Origin: Parvularcula mediterranea
GTDB lineage: Bacteria; Pseudomonadota; Alphaproteobacteria; Caulobacterales; Parvularculaceae
Direction: 5' to 3'
DNA: 64,000 nucleotides
Assembly (NCBI RefSeq): GCF_013085255.1
Contig: NZ_JABFCX010000002.1
Location: forward strand, 1,354,501-1,418,500
Positions 25,135 to 33,531 of the stretch are shown here, piece after piece (the stretch's first letter is position 1; every line of letters starts with the position of its first letter). The notes below the pieces were generated by a model. That model was given only the letters and a program-made list of their open reading frames with translations. It was not told the DNA's origin and searched no databases. A program made the position numbers and the translations under genes.

Positions 25135-27015
25135 ATGAGCACGAGCGACATGATCCTCTACGGGATACTGGGGATACTCCTCCTCGGGGTCATTATTGCC
25201 CTTGTCATTGTCTATGGGCGCATCAACCGCAACAAAGACATGTATGAGGACGGTGAAGAGCTGTTCGACCAGCGCTTTGACGTTGGCAATGACACGTTCG
25301 ACGAGCGCGACGACTTCTCCTCCATTCGCATCACCCGCGACCAGCCTTCTGAGCCGGGGCCGCTCCTGTCCCAGGATGATCCGTTCGAGACCGTGGACGA
25401 TGACCTCTTCGCGGGCGAGCCTGCCGAAAACGTCGTGCCCCTGCGCCAGGCTGAGCCAGAGCCGGAGATGGAGCCGATGCAGCGGGCCGAGCCCGAAGTG
25501 CGCTCCGAGCCGATGCCGATGGCTGCGAGCGGCGACATGGGGCGTGACTTCGAACAGACCCAGCCGCGCTTCTCGAGCCAGGAAACCGAGCGCCAGCAGC
25601 CTGCCTTCGAGCCCCGCCAGATGGCCGGGCGCTATGATGATGACGACCAGCCTTTCGTGGCGCCGTTCATCCGCGACTATATTGAAGAGAGCGAGCGCCG
25701 CCAGCATGCGCGTCTCGACGATTTGCGCGACGATGTGCGCCGCCAGCTATCCGGTATCCGCGAGGAGCAATCGAGCCGCCTCGACCTCTTCCTGAATTCG
25801 ATCGACCGTAAGCTGAACCGCAACGGGCTCACCCGGTCGGACGACGAGGACGGCGCGAGCACCCGCCGCCGTATCGACAGCCTCTCAACGGTCGTTGACC
25901 GCATGAATGATGCTCTTGAGCGCCAGGGCGAGCGTCTTGCTGATCTCACCCGTTCGTTCGAGGAGCGGATCTCCGAGATGAGCCCGGTGCGCAGCGATGT
26001 GCGCTCGGTCCATGACGACATTCTCGGCTTCCGCCGGGACGTCGAACAGAACACCACCGCCATCGGCCAGATCAGGGACAATTTTGACTCTCTGAAAGAA
26101 GACTTCGGCCGGATGGAGCGCAGTTTCTTCGAAAGGGCGTCCACGGATCAGTCCGTGACCATGCGCCTGTCCGAAGTTGTCCGCGGCACCCTCGACGATG
26201 ACGACTACCAGCTGAACGCGAAGCTCTCGAATGGTCAGACGGCTGACTGCCTGATCATCCTGCGTGGTGGCCGCAGCCGTATCGCGGTCGATGGCAGCTT
26301 CCCGATCGAGTGCTTCAACCGCCTGCCTTCGCGCGATGCGGTCCGCCGCAACATGCCCCAGGCGAAAGCCAGCGAAGACGAGTTCCGCCGCACGGTGCTG
26401 CGCTCGATCTTCAACACGGCCGACCGGAACATCGTGGCCGGTGAGACCGCCGACAGCGCAATCCTCTTCCTGCCTTCGGAAGCTGCGTACACGATCCTTC
26501 ACGACCGCTTCCCGGACCTTGTCCGTGACAGCCACCGTGCCCGCGTCTGGCTGACCTCGCCGTCGACCCTGATGGGTACGCTGAACCTCTTGCACAACGT
26601 CCTGCCTGCCAGCGACGAGCATGAGCCTGCCGATGTCGAGGAGCATGACTTCGAGGCTGAGGGCCCATATTACGCCAGTCCTTATGACGAGCAGCCGCGC
26701 GCCGAGCCTTCGATCCGTTCGCGGAGGGCTTCTGACCCGGATGCTGAGCGCGCTTCCGATATCGAAGAGCGACTGCGTGCCCTGCGTGAAGAAGAGCAGG
26801 CCCTCGCGGAAGAGCTGGTCCGCCGCCGCGATACCGGCCAGCGCCGCTACCGCGCCAAGCCTGCTACTCGCCGCGAAGAGGCCGTCGATGATTTCGAAAG
26901 CCGCCTCGAGCGCTTCAGCTTCGACATCGAGGATGACCGTGTCTCTTTCGAGAGCGAGGACGATGACGACAGCCGCCGCAGCTTCAAAGGTCCCCGTGAG
27001 GATGACCTCCGCTAA
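25135..27015 (+). CDS. rmuC: Divergent RmuC-like membrane protein with coiled coils
   Basis: This protein of about 626 residues has one membrane helix (residues 6-28, MILYGILGILLLGV), a long acidic disordered linker (about 35-180), a coiled coil (about 185-340), an RmuC-like core (about 342-490; AKLSNGQTADCLIILRGG, AVDGSFPIECFNRL, SAILFLPSEAAYTILHD, VWLTSPSTLMGTLNLL), and an acidic coiled tail. RmuC is linked to limiting inversions between short repeats and has a nuclease-like fold. The core is diverged, but the place beside def is where alphaproteobacterial rmuC sits. An ATG at 25024 would add 37 residues before the membrane helix. Confidence 0.72.
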   Translation: MSTSDMILYGILGILLLGVIIALVIVYGRINRNKDMYEDGEELFDQRFDVGNDTFDERDDFSSIRITRDQPSEPGPLLSQDDPFETVDDDLFAGEPAENVVPLRQAEPEPEMEPMQRAEPEVRSEPMPMAASGDMGRDFEQTQPRFSSQETERQQPAFEPRQMAGRYDDDDQPFVAPFIRDYIEESERRQHARLDDLRDDVRRQLSGIREEQSSRLDLFLNSIDRKLNRNGLTRSDDEDGASTRRRIDSLSTVVDRMNDALERQGERLADLTRSFEERISEMSPVRSDVRSVHDDILGFRRDVEQNTTAIGQIRDNFDSLKEDFGRMERSFFERASTDQSVTMRLSEVVRGTLDDDDYQLNAKLSNGQTADCLIILRGGRSRIAVDGSFPIECFNRLPSRDAVRRNMPQAKASEDEFRRTVLRSIFNTADRNIVAGETADSAILFLPSEAAYTILHDRFPDLVRDSHRARVWLTSPSTLMGTLNLLHNVLPASDEHEPADVEEHDFEAEGPYYASPYDEQPRAEPSIRSRRASDPDAERASDIEERLRALREEEQALAEELVRRRDTGQRRYRAKPATRREEAVDDFESRLERFSFDIEDDRVSFESEDDDDSRRSFKGPREDDLR

Positions 27016-27041
27016 ATCGGTGGGCTGATCGATGGATTTGG

Positions 27042-27070
27042 AAAGGGCGCCTCGGCGCCCTTTCTTTTTT
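27042..27070 (+). terminator. Rho-independent terminator of rmuC-like gene
   Basis: AAAGGGCGCC and GGCGCCCTTT form a perfect 9-10 bp stem with a tiny loop, followed by CTTTTTT. It lies 27 bases after the rmuC-like stop and is the clearest intrinsic terminator in the window. Confidence 0.9.
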
Positions 27071-27076
27071 GCTCGA

Positions 27077-27157
27077 TGGATCCTGAATCAGGTCCAGGAT
27101 GACGTTAACTGCGAGGCCACTTCTCCACTTGTCATCCTGGACTTGATCCAGGATCCA
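27077..27157. repeat. Inverted pair of a 27-bp interspersed repeat
   Basis: Two copies of a 27-base element face each other: left arm 27077-27103 and right arm 27131-27157 (GTCATCCTGGACTTGATCCA and on), matching at 25 of 27 positions when one is inverted, with a 27-base spacer. The element itself is nearly palindromic. Elements with a TCATCC-GGAC-TGATCC-GGATCCA core are common between genes in alphaproteobacteria. It sits between the convergent rmuC-like and lysA genes, where it could also act as a transcript 3'-end hairpin. Confidence 0.85.
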
Positions 27158-27171
27158 TCAGGGAAACAAGC

Positions 27172-28410
27172 CTAATCTTCCAGTGAGAGCATCTCATCAA
27201 AGCTTGGACGCCTGCGGACGATCTTGTAATCATCCCCATCGACCAGAACCTCGGGGACCAGAGGCCGGGTGTTGTACTGCGAGGCCTGCACCGCACCGTA
27301 GGCACCGGCTGTGCCGAAGGCGATGAGGTCGCCTGCCTCTGGAGCCACGAGCGCGGCGTCCCGGGCGAAGGTGTCGGTGCTCTCGCAGACCGGGCCAACC
27401 AGGGTGTAGGGCGCCGGCTGACCGACTTTCTCCGTCACCTGATGAAGCGTGTGCTCTGCGCCATAGAGAGCCGGACGGATCAAATCGTTCATGGCTGCAT
27501 CCGCCACGACGAAACTCTTGCTCGTCTGGGTTTTGGTGAGAACCACCTGAGCGAGGAGGAGGCCTGCATTGCCTGCAATCACACGGCCCGGCTCGAAGAT
27601 CAGTTGCACGCCGAGGTCGCCGGTGATTCTGACGACTGCTTCTGCATAGGCTGAGGGAAGGGGCGGCACCTCACCATCTTTATACGGAACACCGAGGCCG
27701 CCGCCGAGGTCGAGGCGGGTGATGTCGAAGCCGCGCTCGCGCAGGGCCAGCACGAGATCCTTTGCCCGCGTCGCCGCTTTCTCAAACGGGGCGAGGGACG
27801 TGATCTGTGAGCCGATATGAAGGTCGAGGCCGCATGGGTCGATGCCCGGCAGGTCGCGCGCGCAATTGTAGATCTCAAATGCGCGGTCCCACGGGATGCC
27901 GAACTTGTCGTCAGCCTTGCCGGTGGAGATACCCGGGTGGGTCTCAGCATCGACATCGGGGTTGATCCGCATGGCGACGGGCGCGGTCTTGCCGAGGCGG
28001 GTCGCGGCATCGCTCAGCATACGTAGCTCTTCCGCGCTCTCGACATTGAACTGGTGGATGCCCGCTTCGAGGGCTGCTTCCAGTTCCGACACTTTCTTGC
28101 CAACGCCTGAGAAGACGATCTTCTCGGGCGCAATTCCGGCCCGCAGCGCGCGTTCGAGCTCGCCCGCGGACACCACATCTGCGCCGAGCCCCTGCTCGCC
28201 GAGGAGCTTCAGTACGCTGAGGTTCGACAGCGCCTTCACCGAATAGGCGACGAGTGTGCCCTCCGGAAAGGGCTCACTGAACACCTGCGCATGACGGCGG
28301 AGGGTCGCTGCGGAATAGACGTAGCAGGGGGTGCCAACCTCCTCCACGATCCGGGGAAGGGGGACACGTTCTGCGTGCAGGACGCCGTCCTGCCTCTTGA
28401 AATGGTGCAT
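27172..28410 (-). CDS. lysA: Diaminopimelate decarboxylase
   Basis: LysA converts meso-diaminopimelate to lysine, the last step of the pathway. The 412-residue PLP enzyme has VAYSVKALSNLSVLKLL with the PLP lysine, GGGLGVPYKDGE, and VGPVCESTDTFARD with active-site cysteine from the partner subunit. Length is normal. It starts immediately after the stop of the tiny lptM gene. dapE for the same pathway is about 6 kb away. Confidence 0.97.
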   Translation of the reverse strand: MHHFKRQDGVLHAERVPLPRIVEEVGTPCYVYSAATLRRHAQVFSEPFPEGTLVAYSVKALSNLSVLKLLGEQGLGADVVSAGELERALRAGIAPEKIVFSGVGKKVSELEAALEAGIHQFNVESAEELRMLSDAATRLGKTAPVAMRINPDVDAETHPGISTGKADDKFGIPWDRAFEIYNCARDLPGIDPCGLDLHIGSQITSLAPFEKAATRAKDLVLALRERGFDITRLDLGGGLGVPYKDGEVPPLPSAYAEAVVRITGDLGVQLIFEPGRVIAGNAGLLLAQVVLTKTQTSKSFVVADAAMNDLIRPALYGAEHTLHQVTEKVGQPAPYTLVGPVCESTDTFARDAALVAPEAGDLIAFGTAGAYGAVQASQYNTRPLVPEVLVDGDDYKIVRRRPSFDEMLSLED

Positions 28411-28524
28411 CTAGAGCGCCTCTTCGAGACTTGCGGGCGGCGGCGGCACGTCGAGCGGTGCGCGCTTCCCGCACGAGGAAACGACGAGGGCGAGGGCGGC
28501 GAGGGCAAGGAGGCGCTTCATCAT
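28411..28524 (-). CDS. lptM: LptM (YifL) mini-lipoprotein
   Basis: This 37-residue lipoprotein was found by reading the minus strand just upstream of lysA. It begins MMKRLLALAALALVVSSCGK, with lipobox VSSC, and ends in a short Pro-rich tail (PLDVPPPP). LptM proteins of this size bind the LptDE outer-membrane translocon and help it mature, and the gene is classically next to lysA. Its TAG stop directly abuts the lysA ATG. The second ATG (28521) may be the true start. Confidence 0.85.
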   Translation of the reverse strand: MMKRLLALAALALVVSSCGKRAPLDVPPPPASLEEAL

Positions 28525-28592
28525 GTCCGCCGCCTACCACGTGGCCTTTGGCGCGCGGAACCCCTAGGTGCTGCGTGAAAAGGAGCCATGCC

Positions 28593-29222
28593 TTGAACGC
28601 TGTCGTGCGATATCTTCAGAGCCTCAGAAATCCGGTGAAGCTGCTGCAACTGCTGATGATCATTGGCGGGGTCTTCATCGCCTACACGCTGATCGCGTCG
28701 ATGGGCGGGGAGCCCAAGCCCTGGGAGGATCAGAGGCCCCGCTATGTCGTGGGCGAGATGGGCGCGTTTGAGCGGACCTTTCCTTCGCAGCCTTTGCCGA
28801 ACATCCCCGTCGATCTCGGTGGCGAGGTGGTTTCCTTGCGGGACGTTGCTCCGGGCAAGCCGCTGGTGGTGAACCTATGGGCGACCTGGTGTGCGCCGTG
28901 CGTTGAGGAGCTGCCATCGCTGCAGGCACTTCAGGACAGGCTTGGCGACGAGGTGGCAGTCATTGCCGTCGCGCAGGAAGGCGGCGACGGCACGCGGCAG
29001 CAGGCCATGCTGGAACGGGTTGGTGCGGAGAGGCTGACCTACGTTCTCGATGGCAGGCTCGCGCTCGGGCGGTCGCTGAGCAATGACGTCGTCCTGCCGA
29101 TCACGGTGCTCTACGATGCGCGAGGCCGGGAGATCGGCCGCCTGACCGGGAGCGCCGACTGGGCGAGCCCGGAAGCTGAACGCCTCGTCCGAGCCATCGC
29201 CCGGGGCGAGCTGCCTCGTTAG
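28593..29222 (+). CDS. Membrane-anchored TlpA-type thioredoxin
   Basis: This 209-residue protein has one N-terminal membrane helix (about 18-35) and a thioredoxin fold in the periplasm with active site WATWCAPCVEELPS. TlpA/ResA proteins reduce cysteines for cytochrome c or oxidase assembly. The start is TTG at 28593, with AAGGAG 8-14 bases before it; the ATG at 28588 is followed at once by a stop in its frame. It is divergent from lptM–lysA. In many alphaproteobacteria argH stands between these genes; it is absent here. Confidence 0.88.
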   Translation: MNAVVRYLQSLRNPVKLLQLLMIIGGVFIAYTLIASMGGEPKPWEDQRPRYVVGEMGAFERTFPSQPLPNIPVDLGGEVVSLRDVAPGKPLVVNLWATWCAPCVEELPSLQALQDRLGDEVAVIAVAQEGGDGTRQQAMLERVGAERLTYVLDGRLALGRSLSNDVVLPITVLYDARGREIGRLTGSADWASPEAERLVRAIARGELPR

Positions 29223-29731
29223 AGCGAACCCTTGGCAAGGGTCGTGGCGAGCGGCCTGAATGCCTCAACGAGCTCGGAATAGACCTGCCGCTTGAAGGGC
29301 ACGATCAGCTCTTCGAGCTCGTCCAGCGCGGCCCAGCGCCAGCGCTCAAACTCAGCGGGCTCATGGACGTTGAGGTCGATCTCGTCGTTCTCGCCCTCGA
29401 ACAGCATGACCACCCACTTCTGGCGCTGGCCGAGCCAGTCCTTCTTTCCCCTGCGGTAGCGAGGGGGGAAGTCGTAGGCGAGCCAGCCAGGGGTGGTCAG
29501 GAGGATCCGCGCGCTCTTCACGCCCGTCTCCTCATGGAGCTCCCTGAAAGCAGCCTCTTCGACGTTTTCGCCCTTATCGATGCCGCCCTGAGGCATCTGC
29601 CAGCGATAGGGATTGACCTCGCGGCTGCCCGGCGCGGTCAGGCGCTCGCCCAGCCACACTTCGCCAGCCCGGTTGAACAGGCAGATGCCGACATTGGGCC
29701 GGTAGCGGTCGAGATCGGGAAGCTCCTTCAT
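29219..29731 (-). CDS. rppH: RNA pyrophosphohydrolase (Nudix)
   Basis: RppH removes pyrophosphate from 5'-triphosphate mRNA ends to start decay, and the alphaproteobacterial form was first described as a dinucleoside polyphosphate hydrolase. The 170-residue protein opens YRPNVGICLFN and has the complete Nudix box GGIDKGENVEEAAFREL followed by HEETGV. FxxW-type block WLGQRQKWVVMLFEGE is present. Its stop interlocks with that of the tlpA-like gene. Confidence 0.95.
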   Translation of the reverse strand: MKELPDLDRYRPNVGICLFNRAGEVWLGERLTAPGSREVNPYRWQMPQGGIDKGENVEEAAFRELHEETGVKSARILLTTPGWLAYDFPPRYRRGKKDWLGQRQKWVVMLFEGENDEIDLNVHEPAEFERWRWAALDELEELIVPFKRQVYSELVEAFRPLATTLAKGSL

Positions 29732-29747
29732 GGGAAGGGCTGTTCGG

Positions 29748-30023
29748 CTATTGTTGGCCGTTGTTCAAGTTTTCTCGACCTGTGGCCGGGGAAATCCGCT
29801 CAGGCTCTCCGGAAATGGCGATTTCGAGATAGGGGACCTGCTGGGCTTCCTCGCTGCGCTTCTGGAGGAGCAGCGCGCCGGGCAAGGCTGCGGCGAGGGT
29901 CAGGAACAGGGCGCATAAGGCGACAGGGGAAGAGGCGTTACGAATTGTCTCATTCCGAAACAGAACGTTTTGATAGGCCCTCTTGGCCTCGCGCAGCTTC
30001 TGTGCATCGTTGAATGATTGCAT
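29748..30023 (-). CDS. Small single-pass membrane protein
   Basis: This 91-residue protein has a charged N-terminal helix (about 1-30, QKLREAKRAYQNVLFRNET) and one membrane helix (about 33-52). I do not recognise it. AGAGG stands 6-10 bases before its ATG, which supports translation. It diverges from the acyl-CoA synthetase gene and follows no obvious partner, so its role is open. Confidence 0.5.
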   Translation of the reverse strand: MQSFNDAQKLREAKRAYQNVLFRNETIRNASSPVALCALFLTLAAALPGALLLQKRSEEAQQVPYLEIAISGEPERISPATGRENLNNGQQ

Positions 30024-30076
30024 GCGAACCTCTATGCCAGCCGCGGTATTCGTACCTCGACGCAGGAGGCATCATC

Positions 30077-31801
30077 ATGGACGGCGCACAGGCAGTAGAT
30101 CAGAACAAGGTTAACGAAGACGAGCCGGCCCCTGTCGAGGACAAGGTCAAGGCTAAGATCGAAGCCGCTGACAAGCGTGAAGAAGAGGCCGCCAAGAAGG
30201 CCCGCGAGGAAGCCGCCAAGCGCTCCCGCCGCCGCATCTGGGCGCGCTCCCGCTCGACCGTTTTCTCGAAGGTTGTCGAAGCCAAGAACAAGTTCGGCGC
30301 CAGCAAGATCGCGTTCTCCGAACCTGAAGGCCGCGAGATCAGCTATCAGGATGTCGTCCGCGGCGCTTTTGCGCTCGGCAACGCGTTCTCGAAGTTCACC
30401 AAGCGCGGCGAGAATGTCGGTGTGCTGCTCCCAACCAGCGCGGGCGGGATCATCACGATCCTCGGCCTTCACTGCGATGGCCGGGTCGCGGCAATGCTGA
30501 ACTTCACCGCTGGGGAGAAGGCGCTGTTCAGCGCTCTCGAAACCGCCGACATCAAGCACATCATCACCTCATCAAAGTTCATCGAAATCGCGCAGCTCGA
30601 GCCGCTCGTCGATGCGCTTTCGTCGAAGGCGCAGATCCATATTCTCGAGGACATCAAGGAAGGCCTCGGCGGTGGCGATAAAGCCCGCGCGGCCATCGGC
30701 GAGAAGCTGCCGTTCCTGGTCCGTCGCGGCGTCAAGCCTGACAGCCCGGCTGTCATCCTCTTTACGTCGGGTACGGAAGGTAAGCCCAAGGGCGTCGTCC
30801 TGACCCACGCCAACCTGGTCGCGAATGTCGAGCAGGTGATGAGCCACGTGCAGCTCGAGCCGGAGGACGTCTTCTTCAACCCGCTGCCGATCTTCCACTC
30901 CTATGGCCTGACCGGCGGCTCGCTCTTCCCGCTCATCGGCGGGCATAAGCAGGTGGCCTATCCGTCGCCGCTGCATGTCAAGATCATCCCGGAGATGATC
31001 AAGCGACACGAGGCGACGATCCTCTTCGGCACCGATACCTTCGTCACCCGCTATCTCAAGCAGGCGAAGCCCGGTGCGCTCTCGACCTTGCGCTACGCCG
31101 TGTGCGGGGCGGAGAAGGTGCGCGACGAGACCCGCAACCTTGCGCGCCGCAAGTTCGGTTTCTCCGTCCTTGAAGGCTATGGCGCCACCGAAGCTGCGCC
31201 GGTCGTCGCCGTGAACCAGCCGGGCGATATTCGTCCGGGTACGGTGGGCAAGGTTCTGCCGGGCATCGAAACCCGCATCGAGCCTGTTGAAGGCCTCTCA
31301 GGCGGCGGGCGTCTTTATGTCCGTGGTCCGAACATCATGGCGGGCTATCTCGACCCGGAAACCAAGGAAGTCATCCCGCCTGAAGGCGGCTGGCATGACA
31401 CTGGCGACGTCGTCACCATCGATGGTGGCGGCTATGTTGCCATCCGTGGACGGATCAAACGCTTTGCCAAGATCTCAGGCGAGATGGTAAGTCTCGCCGT
31501 CGTCGAGAACTGCGCATCGGTCGTCTGGCCAGACGCGGTCCACGCTGCGGTCATCATGCCTGACCCCAAGAAGGGCGAGCAGATCATTCTTCTCACGGAG
31601 GAAGAGGACCCGAACCGTTCGGAACTCCTCTCCTGGGCGCAGACCCACGGCGTGCCGGAGCTGGCGGTGCCGAAGAAGGTCCTCCACGTCGAAGACATCC
31701 CGGTCCTCGGAACCGGCAAGGTCGACTACGTCACGCTTCAGCGCAAAGCCGAAGAGCTGATCGCAGAGGCCGAAGAGCACCAGAAACAGGCAGCCGAGTA
31801 G
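30077..31801 (+). CDS. AMP-binding acyl-CoA/acyl-ACP synthetase
   Basis: This 574-residue enzyme activates a fatty acid with ATP. It has the P-loop-like motif LFTSGTEGKPKGVVLTH, the GYGATEAAPVV block, and GWHDTGDVV with the ribose-binding aspartate, ending with the catalytic lysine region GTGKVDYVTLQ. It resembles the synthetase domain of the Aas family. Odd is an N-terminal extension of about 55 residues rich in Lys/Glu/Ala (about 20-50, DKREEEAAKKAREEAAKRSR), likely a charged helix that could bind membrane or a partner. AGGAGG stands seven bases before ATG 30077. Confidence 0.9.
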   Translation: MDGAQAVDQNKVNEDEPAPVEDKVKAKIEAADKREEEAAKKAREEAAKRSRRRIWARSRSTVFSKVVEAKNKFGASKIAFSEPEGREISYQDVVRGAFALGNAFSKFTKRGENVGVLLPTSAGGIITILGLHCDGRVAAMLNFTAGEKALFSALETADIKHIITSSKFIEIAQLEPLVDALSSKAQIHILEDIKEGLGGGDKARAAIGEKLPFLVRRGVKPDSPAVILFTSGTEGKPKGVVLTHANLVANVEQVMSHVQLEPEDVFFNPLPIFHSYGLTGGSLFPLIGGHKQVAYPSPLHVKIIPEMIKRHEATILFGTDTFVTRYLKQAKPGALSTLRYAVCGAEKVRDETRNLARRKFGFSVLEGYGATEAAPVVAVNQPGDIRPGTVGKVLPGIETRIEPVEGLSGGGRLYVRGPNIMAGYLDPETKEVIPPEGGWHDTGDVVTIDGGGYVAIRGRIKRFAKISGEMVSLAVVENCASVVWPDAVHAAVIMPDPKKGEQIILLTEEEDPNRSELLSWAQTHGVPELAVPKKVLHVEDIPVLGTGKVDYVTLQRKAEELIAEAEEHQKQAAE

Positions 31802-31814
31802 GGCGCCTGACAGA

Positions 31815-31842
31815 CCGGCCGGGCGATCAGTCGACCGGCCGG
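31815..31842. terminator. Possible bidirectional hairpin between convergent genes
   Basis: Two copies of CCGGCCGG (31815-31822 and 31835-31842), each palindromic, can pair across a 12-base loop. The hairpin lies at the end of the acyl synthetase gene and in the 3' end of the convergent membrane gene. No uridine run is present. Confidence 0.4.
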
Positions 31843-32093
31843 ATCAGGATCGTGGCGATCAGCCCGATCACCCCGATGATCATCCAGAGCGGTAGGTCCA
31901 GGAAAAGCTGGAAGAAACCCATCACGCCTTCGCTGCGCATGGGGTCGATGGCGACCCCTGGCAGGAGGTTCAGGATCTCGCGGGCGGTCCGGATAACAGG
32001 CTGCCCAGCCTCGAGCGACGAGATGAAATCAGCGCCGATCAACGCAATGGCCAGCGCCACGGCAATCCAGGCCACCATCCGCAAGGTTTTCAT
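31827..32093 (-). CDS. Small two-helix membrane protein
   Basis: This protein of about 88 residues has two membrane helices (about 7-25 and 62-84) with a loop between them ([20 protein letters not shown]). I do not recognise a family. ATG 32093 ([12 protein letters not shown]) is preferred because the hydrophobic segment begins at once; the reading from 32147 adds 18 residues. It is upstream of nothing on its strand but faces the synthetase gene. Confidence 0.6.
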   Translation of the reverse strand: MKTLRMVAWIAVALAIALIGADFISSLEAGQPVIRTAREILNLLPGVAIDPMRSEGVMGFFQLFLDLPLWMIIGVIGLIATILIRPVD

Positions 32094-32181
32094 AGCAAAA
32101 TCCTTCCCGCCGAAAGCTTGGCTAGCTTGACCGAGAACGCTTGCCAATGCCCTACCACCGGGGCTAAGCGCGCCGTTCGAC

Positions 32182-32271
32182 GGACAGGTGGCCGAGTGGT
32201 CGAAGGCGCACGCCTGGAACGCGTGTAGGCGGGCAACCGTCTCGAGGGTTCGAATCCCTCTCTGTCCGCCA
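32182..32271 (+). tRNA. tRNA-Ser (anticodon GGA)
   Basis: A complete 90-base class II tRNA. The acceptor stem pairs GGACAGG (32182-32188) with TCTGTCC (32261-32267), the anticodon stem CACGC/GCGTG holds the loop CTGGAAC with anticodon GGA at 32216-32218, a long variable arm follows, and the T arm is GAGGGTTCGAATCCCTC. CCA is encoded at 32269-32271. It reads serine UCC/UCU codons. A T-run lies shortly downstream. Confidence 0.95.
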
Positions 32272-32720
32272 TTTTCTCTCGTTTTTTTGCGTCATAGCGA
32301 TGCTCTCGCGGCGCATCCGTCGTGTGCGGCGTGGACTGCGGGCCTCGTGGCACGCCGGTGGTGTGCACCGGACCGGAGAGCGGGGTTTCTTGCGTTCGCG
32401 AGGCCGTAGCAGACCCGTTCTCTCTGTTCGCCGTTTCCGCGGTCCGGACTCAAGGGCGGGCGAAGCTGGCGGACATCGATTGGCATCCGTGTGGCTTTGA
32501 TCGAGCACCGTCAGCTCAAAGACTACACCCGAGCGCGGCTACGGTCGTAAGTCTCGAGGGTCGCTGCCGACGCTTCCGGTCAGGGGGCAGTTTCGACGCG
32601 CAAAGCCGAGCACTTCTTCCTGCTCTCGCCAAGCTCGTCGCTTATCGGTGACGGTTCGAGATTGATCCATTGGCCTCTCCTGGAGACCGAAGTGCGAGAA
32701 GAAGGCCGGGAGCGATGTGA
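32272..32720. other. Non-coding stretch after tRNA-Ser
   Basis: This stretch of about 450 bases begins with a T-rich transcription end (TTTTTTT near 32281-32287). The rest has short overlapping open frames on both strands, none with a recognisable domain or consistent codon bias. I found no copy of the tRNA 3' end and no integrase. Confidence 0.5.
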
Positions 32721-33389
32721 TCCGGTAGAGCAAAACGCGACGATCAGGGAGCGCAGGCTTCCGCCAGCGGCGCGATCGCGCTTGGAGCGGATGCAACCGC
32801 TTCCCATGCCAACGCTGTCGCGATCGGCGTCAATGCGGAAACATCGGCTGATAACCAGATTGCGCTTGGTACTGATCAGTCGACTCTCACGGTCTCCGGT
32901 CTGGTCTCGAATACAAGCCGTGCACGCCAGCAGGGCGGTCTCGAACTCCTGACGACGGATTCGCGCGGCAATGTTGCTTCAGACGGTGGCGCAACTCAGG
33001 GGCAGATCAGCAGCAACTCCACGAACATCAGCGCGAATGCCGCAGCAATCTCGCAGAACAGCCTCGCTATTGCCGATTGGGATGCGCGCATTCAGGAATT
33101 CGAGAATTCGTTGACCGCGCTCAGCGGTGAGGTTGCTCTCAACCAGGAGCAAATCCTTGAGCTCAATGACGCCGTCGCGATTTCCATGGCGATGTCGGGC
33201 AGCACCTGGCTGCAGCAGAACGAGAAGTTCGCCGTCAGTGCCAACTGGGGCACCTTCGGCGGGTCCAACGGCATGGCGTTCAGCGCGGCCGGACGCATCA
33301 ACAAAAAGACGAGCTTCAACGCGGCGCTGGGCGTCACCGACCGCACAGGACAGGTCGGCGCTCGAGCAGGCGTTCGGTTTGGTTGGTAG
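32721..33389 (+). pseudogene. 3' remnant of a YadA-type trimeric autotransporter adhesin
   Basis: An open frame of 222 sense codons runs from just after an in-frame TGA (32718-32720) to TAG at 33389, with no signal peptide and no good start. Its first part has YadA head repeats (AIALGADATA, AVAIGVNAET, QIALGTDQST), then a stalk, a coiled region (ALSGEVALNQEQILELND) and the complete C-terminal anchor: AISMAMSGSTWLQQNEKFAV to the final ARAGVRFGW. Intact adhesins of this class need a signal peptide and a longer passenger, so this is the 3' end of a gene whose front has been lost. Confidence 0.85.
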
Positions 33390-33531
33390 GCTGATTGACT
33401 GACAACTTCACCTGAAGAAACCGGGCTGATCCAGCGGGTGTTTTGATGCGCCGCGCGGGATCAGATGCCGCCGCCTAGGTCTCGCTGACGGCGTGGGCGT
33501 CCATGCGAGCACGCCATAGCTTCAAGACGTG

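Noticed and set aside
32272-32720. Short open frames that might be an insertion-sequence transposase
   Set aside because: No DDE-type motif, terminal inverted repeats or target duplication could be seen.
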